Source: an uncultured Methanomassiliicoccaceae archaeon
Lineage (GTDB): Archaea; Thermoplasmatota; Thermoplasmata; Methanomassiliicoccales; Methanomethylophilaceae
NCBI GenBank assembly: GCA_945492685.1
Contig: CALYUZ010000019.1
Span: forward strand, 1 to 9,445
DNA length: 9,445 bases
Direction: 5' to 3'
A program made the translations under genes and the position numbers. This document shows positions 5,090-9,445 of this stretch, piece by piece; position 1 is the first letter of the stretch, and each line of letters starts with the position of its first letter. The notes below the pieces were generated by a model. The model saw nothing but the letters and a program-made list of their open reading frames with translations, ran no database searches and had not been told where the DNA came from.

Positions 5090-6109
5090 ATGAGGCACAA
5101 GGTGGACCTGGTGGTCGTCTTGGCGCTTGCGTTATGCGCCGTCGTGGTCGTTGGTGAGTACTGTACATACTATTCTGATATCCATGAGTATGGTTCCACC
5201 GCCACATGGTCGGACGGCAGGGTCGATTACACTGTCAGTTCGTCCGGTTCCGACGTATTCTCAGCCATTCTGTTGGAAAATGATGGTCGTAAACCGGTGA
5301 CGGACCTGTGCATATTCGTTGACGATGGGTACATGGATTACTATGCCGAGGCGCACGGTCTGTCGGGAGCAGTCTATCTGGATCAAGAGTACTATGCCAA
5401 ACAGGTCCGGGAGGCACTGCGTTTCCGCGGTTTCTCGGAGGTCACCCAATGTTCATCCTCTGAACTATCCGATCATCTCAGATCCACCCTTTCGGATCCG
5501 TCGGGACATGCACTCATGGTCATGTCCTATTCCCTCCCTTCGGAGGTCTATGACGGTACAGATGGGTGTCTCCTTCTGGAGTGGATGTCCGAGGGTGGGA
5601 CCCTGTATTGGTTGGGCTCCGAGGTCGGACGTTTCTATACCGATGGAAGCTCTCTCGTGGAGGTCTCTGGAAACCAGGAGATCTTCTTCGGCGTCCGTTG
5701 CATCCATGACGGTTCGATGGAAGTGGCCGATACCAAGGTGGACAACGGGTTCACCGATGCCTTCCGTTTCAAGAACAGCAGTCTTCAGTTCGCACTCGAT
5801 TCCTCGGTCATAGATGGGGCGATTCCGATGGGCTATTCCCTGGATGGATACTCCTCGATCGTGTTCGTTCCGTTCGGGTCTGGTCAGATATGTGTCTTCA
5901 GTGGTAATTTCGATGTCAATCAGATAGATGACATCGGTCAGGTCGTCGCATCGGGACTGACCGTGGATTCGGAGATATCGTGTGTCCAAGAGGGAAAGGT
6001 CGTCAGGGGGACCATCGAAGGTTCGATCGACGTTCCAAGGGCCGGATGCACACTATACATCTACACTGGTGGATTCTACATGAACCATGGGGAGGCATTC
6101 CATGGTTGA
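5090..6109 (+). CDS. Unrecognised membrane-anchored extracytoplasmic protein
   Basis: I do not recognise this 339-residue protein. It has an N-terminal hydrophobic stretch at about residues 6-22 after a short basic start (MRHK), so it is a signal anchor or signal peptide and the rest should face outward. No C-terminal membrane span is visible. The body looks like an alpha/beta domain: hydrophobic strands alternate with loops, for example DLCIFVDDG (72-80), ALMVMSYSLP (141-150), then LLLEWMSEGGTLYWLGSEVGRF (161-182). That last segment resembles glutamine-amidotransferase-like or ThuA-like folds in pattern only; no catalytic Cys-His-Glu set is apparent. The C-terminal third (about 195-339) is beta-rich. 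The start at 5090 lies two bases after the upstream stop, with GGGTGA partly overlapping that stop. The end overlaps the next gene by eight bases. The operon position implies a role in glycan assembly or display, function unknown. Confidence 0.8.
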   Translation: MRHKVDLVVVLALALCAVVVVGEYCTYYSDIHEYGSTATWSDGRVDYTVSSSGSDVFSAILLENDGRKPVTDLCIFVDDGYMDYYAEAHGLSGAVYLDQEYYAKQVREALRFRGFSEVTQCSSSELSDHLRSTLSDPSGHALMVMSYSLPSEVYDGTDGCLLLEWMSEGGTLYWLGSEVGRFYTDGSSLVEVSGNQEIFFGVRCIHDGSMEVADTKVDNGFTDAFRFKNSSLQFALDSSVIDGAIPMGYSLDGYSSIVFVPFGSGQICVFSGNFDVNQIDDIGQVVASGLTVDSEISCVQEGKVVRGTIEGSIDVPRAGCTLYIYTGGFYMNHGEAFHG

Positions 6110-7463
6110 TCCATCCTGTTGCTATGCCTCTTTGAAGTCCCGTCTGGCCGCCATTCGCCATCCCATCCTGTGGATACTGGTCATCGGAATTGCCGTGAGG
6201 CTTCTGGCATCCACTCTCAGCATTGTTTACGACGCCGATTATTGGGCATTGGTCATCCGCAACATCGAGACGGGGGAAGGTCTGTACGGAGTGGAGGGCT
6301 ACTACTACACGCCGGTCTGGGGTTACATCCTCGGGTTTGTCAGCGCCCTTCAGTCCATGTTCCTGGACCTTGGATACGATGTGGTCCGTGTCGTCGAGGC
6401 TTTGTTCTCGGAGGCCATCCCATATGTGTACTTCAGTGCGACAGTACCATCGGTGGCCTTCACATTCACCGTGAACCTTCCTTTGATCATCTCGGATGTC
6501 ATCCTGGCGTTCGGAGTCCGCTATCTGGTGAAGGATGCTACAGGTGATGACCACAAGGCAGATCTAGCATTCGCGATGGTGTTCCTTTGTCCGCTTCTCA
6601 TAGGGGTCACTTGTATCACCGGCATGCCGGATACTTTTGCGGCCACGTTCCTCGTTCTGACGGTCATCCTCCTGAAGAGGGAGAGATATCTGGTGGCGGG
6701 GATGATGTTCAGCCTCGCGGTGTTGACCAAGTTATTCCCGGCCTTCGTCATATTCCCCCTCATCGCATATGTGCTGTTGAGAGCCTCCGATCGTAGGAGG
6801 GCAGTCATCAATCTGTCCCTTGCCGTCATCGGTGCCTTCGCCATGACGCTCATAGTATTCATGCCCCAGATCCTGGAGGGCACATTGGAGCAGTGCTTCC
6901 AGTTCATCACAGACCGTACGGGGTCATCCGTGGAGAGCAATCTCTTCGATGTGATCGCCGGCAAGGCCAGGATATTCACCTATCTTGCGGTGATAGTGGC
7001 ATCCATCGCATGTGCTGTGCTCATGTACAGATCCGGGAGGGACAGGATCGAACACGATCTGATGAAGTACTGCTTCCTCCTGCTGGCGATGTGCATGCTG
7101 TTTCCGCCTGCGCCACAGTACATGATCTCCATGTTACCCTTCCTTGTCTACTGGGCTGTCGTGGAGGACGGGAAGTGCATGCTCAGCTGGAAGATAATCT
7201 CATTCGGATCCGTGTTCTTCATCACGACATCCAACGCCCTGATGCTCCTGCCCCTCGCGGCCTGGACGGACCTCATCTCCGTGGATACAGTCGTGGGCCT
7301 TCTGAAGTGGTTCTCAGCGGGAAGCGGATTCACCCCCGGACTTGCCTGGATGATTTTCGGAGGCGTCATCACATATGCGGGCATACTGTCGATATTCCTG
7401 ATCATGTTCCGTGATAGGATCCCATTCGGAAGGGGGGGCATCTTTGGCCGGAACACAGTTTGA
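6102..7463 (+). CDS. Multi-span GT-C-type glycosyltransferase (mannosyltransferase-like)
   Basis: A 453-residue integral membrane protein with about ten to twelve hydrophobic spans. The first span (about 22-43) is followed by an outward loop carrying DADYW (44-48), with an aspartate where GT-C enzymes keep their catalytic acid. YYTPVWGYILGF (68-79), GMPDTFAATFLVL (174-186), AVLTKLFPAFVIFPL (206-220) and PPAPQYMISMLPFL (335-348) match the general pattern of polyprenyl-phosphate-sugar-dependent mannosyltransferases of the PIG-M/DUF2029 type. It would add a sugar to a lipid-linked glycan on the outer face of the membrane. The ATG at 6102 is preferred over the in-frame ATG at 6087 because GGGAGG (6089-6094) precedes it by about seven bases. 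It overlaps the previous gene by eight bases and the next by about 20. The exact donor, acceptor and CAZy family are uncertain. Confidence 0.75.
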   Translation: MVDPSCCYASLKSRLAAIRHPILWILVIGIAVRLLASTLSIVYDADYWALVIRNIETGEGLYGVEGYYYTPVWGYILGFVSALQSMFLDLGYDVVRVVEALFSEAIPYVYFSATVPSVAFTFTVNLPLIISDVILAFGVRYLVKDATGDDHKADLAFAMVFLCPLLIGVTCITGMPDTFAATFLVLTVILLKRERYLVAGMMFSLAVLTKLFPAFVIFPLIAYVLLRASDRRRAVINLSLAVIGAFAMTLIVFMPQILEGTLEQCFQFITDRTGSSVESNLFDVIAGKARIFTYLAVIVASIACAVLMYRSGRDRIEHDLMKYCFLLLAMCMLFPPAPQYMISMLPFLVYWAVVEDGKCMLSWKIISFGSVFFITTSNALMLLPLAAWTDLISVDTVVGLLKWFSAGSGFTPGLAWMIFGGVITYAGILSIFLIMFRDRIPFGRGGIFGRNTV

Positions 7464-8997
7464 TTCCTTCTCCAGCAGGGTCTCCCTGAACATGGTGACG
7501 AACATCGTCCGTACCGTGATCATGGCACTGGTCGGGTTCCTGATGGTCCCTTACTACATAGGGGAGTTCGGGCTGTCGACTTATGCGATAATCCCCCTTG
7601 TGACCACGATCACCACCTACTTCCTGGCGATGTCGGATTCCCTGGCCAATGCGTTCACACGCTACATGGCGGTTGCGGTGCAGCAAGGTGATATGGATAC
7701 GGCAAACCGTACTTACACATCATCGACGATAGGGATGCTGAAGTGCATAGCTGCCCTGATGCCGGTGGTCCTCCTGGTGTCCGTCCTGGCTCCGTACATA
7801 TTCGATGTAGGTGAGGCACACAGCCTGGATGTCCAGCTGGCGTTCTTCATGATCCTCTTTTCATCCCTGATGCTCTCGTTCAGCGCATGCATGGGTAGCG
7901 TGTTCATGGCCCACAACAAGATGTACATCACATACACGGGAAGGATAATCCACTGTGTGCTACAGGTGGGGCTGGTCCTGGCGTTCTTCCTGTTCACGGA
8001 GCCGTCCCTCACCCTCATCGGTGTGTCGTATGTGGTCTCTACCGCCGTGTTCCTGATCATAATGGCGGTGTACCTCCGTAGGGAATGTCCTCAGATCCGT
8101 TTCTCCCGCAGTTGCTATGATCCCCATCTTCTGAGGAAGATGAGCGGTCTCGGCCTATGGGCCATTATCTGCGAATTCGGATCCCTGATGTTCATCCAGG
8201 CCTCCATGATAGTCGTCAATCTGATGGTCGGCAGTACGGCACAGGGATCGTTCTCTGTCGCGGCCAATGTCATTTCCATGACCAACACGACATGCACGTC
8301 GATAGCTGCGGCCGCTATGCCTTTGGCATACAGATGTTATGCCCAACGTGACACCGATGGCATGGTACGCATCCTGAAGATATTCACAAAGTTCGTGGGG
8401 TTGTTCATGGCCTTCCCGTTGGCCTATGTCATGATTTTTGCGCCACAGGTGATAGGGATATGGTTGGGTCCGGGATACTCGGACATCTACCCGATGTTGT
8501 ACATCATGCTCCCTGCAGAGGTGGCGGTGTGCACAGTCAACGCATTGATAGAGGTTCCCGTGGTGTTCGAGAGGATGAGACCGGTGGCATTGGCAACAGG
8601 GGTCTTCGGCGTGTTGAACGTCCTCATGTCCGTGGTGATCCTGACGGTCACCGACTGGGGGGTGTTAGGCGTGTGCGTCTCGTGGACGGTCTCCATGCTC
8701 CTGTTGAAACTTGTGTTCTACCCTCTGTATGCCTCCAAGCTCACAAGCGGAGGTCTGAAGAAGTACATCCCATCGTTGGCGTACAGCTATGCTGCTTTCG
8801 CGGTACTGCTTGCCATCGGTTATGCATCCACTCGGGTGTTCACCCTGCCCACAACTTGGACGGCAGTCCTTCTGTCCCTCTTGGTCGGATTCCTCATCTA
8901 TTTCGTGGTGATGATGAGGCTGTTGTTCAACAAGGAGGAGAGGGAATTGGTCATCACATTCCTTCCAGGTTTCGTTCAGAGAATCATCCACAGTTGA
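7444..8997 (+). CDS. Wzx-like lipid-linked oligosaccharide flippase (MVF/MOP superfamily)
   Basis: About 517 residues with 12 to 14 predicted membrane spans, in the pattern of polysaccharide-biosynthesis flippases. It has an N-terminal MVTNIVRTVIMALVGFLMVP with YYIGEFGLSTYAII, then SLANAFTRYMAVAVQQGD, where the arginine and the QGD loop are typical of Wzx proteins. Another family-like stretch follows at roughly LGLWAIICEFGSLMFIQA. It would move undecaprenyl- or dolichyl-linked glycan across the membrane. The start is uncertain: TTG at 7444 has a run of seven Gs (7432-7438) five bases before it and is preferred. GTG at 7411 and ATG at 7492 are in frame, but the latter would cut the first helix close and the former has no ribosome binding site. 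It overlaps the glycosyltransferase gene and is the last gene of the operon; a T-rich stretch follows the TGA stop. Confidence 0.88.
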   Translation: MAGTQFDSFSSRVSLNMVTNIVRTVIMALVGFLMVPYYIGEFGLSTYAIIPLVTTITTYFLAMSDSLANAFTRYMAVAVQQGDMDTANRTYTSSTIGMLKCIAALMPVVLLVSVLAPYIFDVGEAHSLDVQLAFFMILFSSLMLSFSACMGSVFMAHNKMYITYTGRIIHCVLQVGLVLAFFLFTEPSLTLIGVSYVVSTAVFLIIMAVYLRRECPQIRFSRSCYDPHLLRKMSGLGLWAIICEFGSLMFIQASMIVVNLMVGSTAQGSFSVAANVISMTNTTCTSIAAAAMPLAYRCYAQRDTDGMVRILKIFTKFVGLFMAFPLAYVMIFAPQVIGIWLGPGYSDIYPMLYIMLPAEVAVCTVNALIEVPVVFERMRPVALATGVFGVLNVLMSVVILTVTDWGVLGVCVSWTVSMLLLKLVFYPLYASKLTSGGLKKYIPSLAYSYAAFAVLLAIGYASTRVFTLPTTWTAVLLSLLVGFLIYFVVMMRLLFNKEERELVITFLPGFVQRIIHS

Positions 8998-8998
8998 T

Positions 8999-9011
8999 GT
9001 TTGCTTTTTCG
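8999..9011 (+). terminator. Short T-rich stretch after the flippase gene, possible terminator
   Basis: GTTTGCTTTTTCG begins two bases after the TGA stop, without a hairpin. Archaeal RNA polymerase can terminate at U-runs of this kind, and a new promoter lies only 20 bases downstream, so an operon end here is plausible. The T-run is short (five), so read-through into the following glycosyltransferase gene is possible. Confidence 0.3.
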
Positions 9012-9028
9012 TTGGTGTGTTCTGAATG

Positions 9029-9037
9029 TTTTTATAT
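9029..9037 (+). promoter_or_regulatory. Putative TATA box for the downstream glycosyltransferase
   Basis: TTTTTATAT is a good archaeal TATA sequence. Transcription would begin near 9058-9062, giving a leader of about 20-25 bases that holds GGAGG (9071-9075) in front of the ATG at 9083. It indicates that this gene can be transcribed apart from the upstream operon. Confidence 0.5.
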
Positions 9038-9082
9038 CCATACGCATCCAGCTTAAGGGATGTTCAGAGTGGAGGCTCCTGA

Positions 9083-9445
9083 ATGGTGAAAGTATCCGTA
9101 ATCATACCCGTGTACAATGGTTCCAAGCACATACACGGATGTGTTTCAGTGATTAACATGCAGACCCATTCGGACCTGGATGTCATCTTCGTGGTCGATT
9201 CCAAGACGACAGATGACACCGTCGACCGCATCATCAGTGAGACCTCCGGTGATCCACGTTTCCGCGTGATCATGCAGAACGATGATCAGAGGATGGGAGG
9301 AGCTCGTAACATCGGGTTCGATGCGGCCTTGGGCGATTACATATGGTTCCTGGACGTGGATGATCACCCGTATCCGACACTTATCGAAGAGGTCGTAGAT
9401 ATCGCAGAGAGGGAGTCGTCCCCGGTGGTTTTCTTCAACAGTATA
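9083..9445 (+). CDS. Family 2 glycosyltransferase, N-terminal part (cut by window end)
   Basis: The first 121 residues of a GT-A-fold family 2 glycosyltransferase. VSVIIPVYNG (4-13) is the typical opening strand. FVVDSKTTDDT (36-46) replaces the usual DDGSTDGT loop. RMGGARNIGFDAALGDYIWFLDVDD (70-94) contains the AARNxG-type motif and the metal-binding DxD (D91, D93, followed by D94). The enzyme should transfer a sugar from a nucleotide donor on the cytoplasmic side. The ATG at 9083 is preceded by GGAGG at 9071-9075 with seven bases between. The reading frame is open to the last base of the window, so length, C-terminal domains and specificity are unknown. Its own TATA box sets it apart from the operon ending at 8997, but its product clearly belongs to the same glycan pathway. 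Confidence 0.9.
   Translation, partial: MVKVSVIIPVYNGSKHIHGCVSVINMQTHSDLDVIFVVDSKTTDDTVDRIISETSGDPRFRVIMQNDDQRMGGARNIGFDAALGDYIWFLDVDDHPYPTLIEEVVDIAERESSPVVFFNSI

Noticed and set aside
4323..5207. A 294-codon open frame on the minus strand opposite the nucleotidyltransferase
   Set aside because: No recognisable domain or ribosome binding site, and it runs across three well-supported plus-strand genes; a shadow frame.
6003..6554. A 183-codon minus-strand frame opposite the GT-C glycosyltransferase start
   Set aside because: No motif, no neighbouring gene on that strand, and hydrophilic His/Asp-rich composition typical of antisense frames.
1..9445. tRNA or rRNA genes, CRISPR arrays, insertion sequences, attachment sites
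   Set aside because: No cloverleaf-like sequence, no regularly spaced repeats, no transposase or integrase frame and no terminal inverted repeats were seen; nearly all sequence is accounted for by the listed genes.

Overview
The window looks archaeal, most likely from the Thermoplasmatota and plausibly a gut-type Methanomassiliicoccales methanogen. This rests on archaeal-style TATA boxes placed upstream of genes, good Shine-Dalgarno sequences inside a tight operon, a short-form NAD(P)-type malic enzyme, and the absence of any TAG stop codon among eight complete genes. The last point fits a pyrrolysine-using lineage but does not prove it. No rRNA or marker gene is present, so the taxonomy is inference.

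Layout. (1) At 82-1440 (+) lies a malic enzyme with its own leader, which contains a perfect 9-bp-arm palindrome; the gene ends at a hairpin with a cUUCGg loop. (2) At 1476-3155 (-) two LicD-family phosphotransferase genes each have their own apparent promoter and are separated by about 130 bp holding twin inverted repeats. (3) A divergent promoter region of about 157 bp lies at 3156-3312. (4) At 3313-8997 (+) a compact five-gene operon with overlapping or nearly touching genes encodes a class V aminotransferase, a LicC/PntC-like nucleotidyltransferase, an unrecognised membrane-anchored extracytoplasmic protein, a multi-membrane-span GT-C-type glycosyltransferase and a Wzx-like flippase. (5) After a T-rich stretch and a fresh TATA box, a family 2 glycosyltransferase begins at 9083 and runs off the window.

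How the genes may work together. This is a cell-surface glycan locus. The aminotransferase plus the cytidylyltransferase-like enzyme would make and activate an amino-bearing phospho-group, with 2-aminoethylphosphonate via CMP-aminoethylphosphonate as the leading hypothesis and phosphocholine-like or other phospho-alcohols as alternatives. The two LicD proteins would transfer it to sugars. The glycosyltransferases would build the lipid-linked glycan and the flippase would move it outward. PEP mutase and phosphonopyruvate decarboxylase, needed to make the C-P bond, are not in this window, so the phosphonate reading remains open. The malic enzyme is a housekeeping neighbour with visibly stronger codon bias (mostly GGA glycine and C-ending codons) and is probably unrelated.
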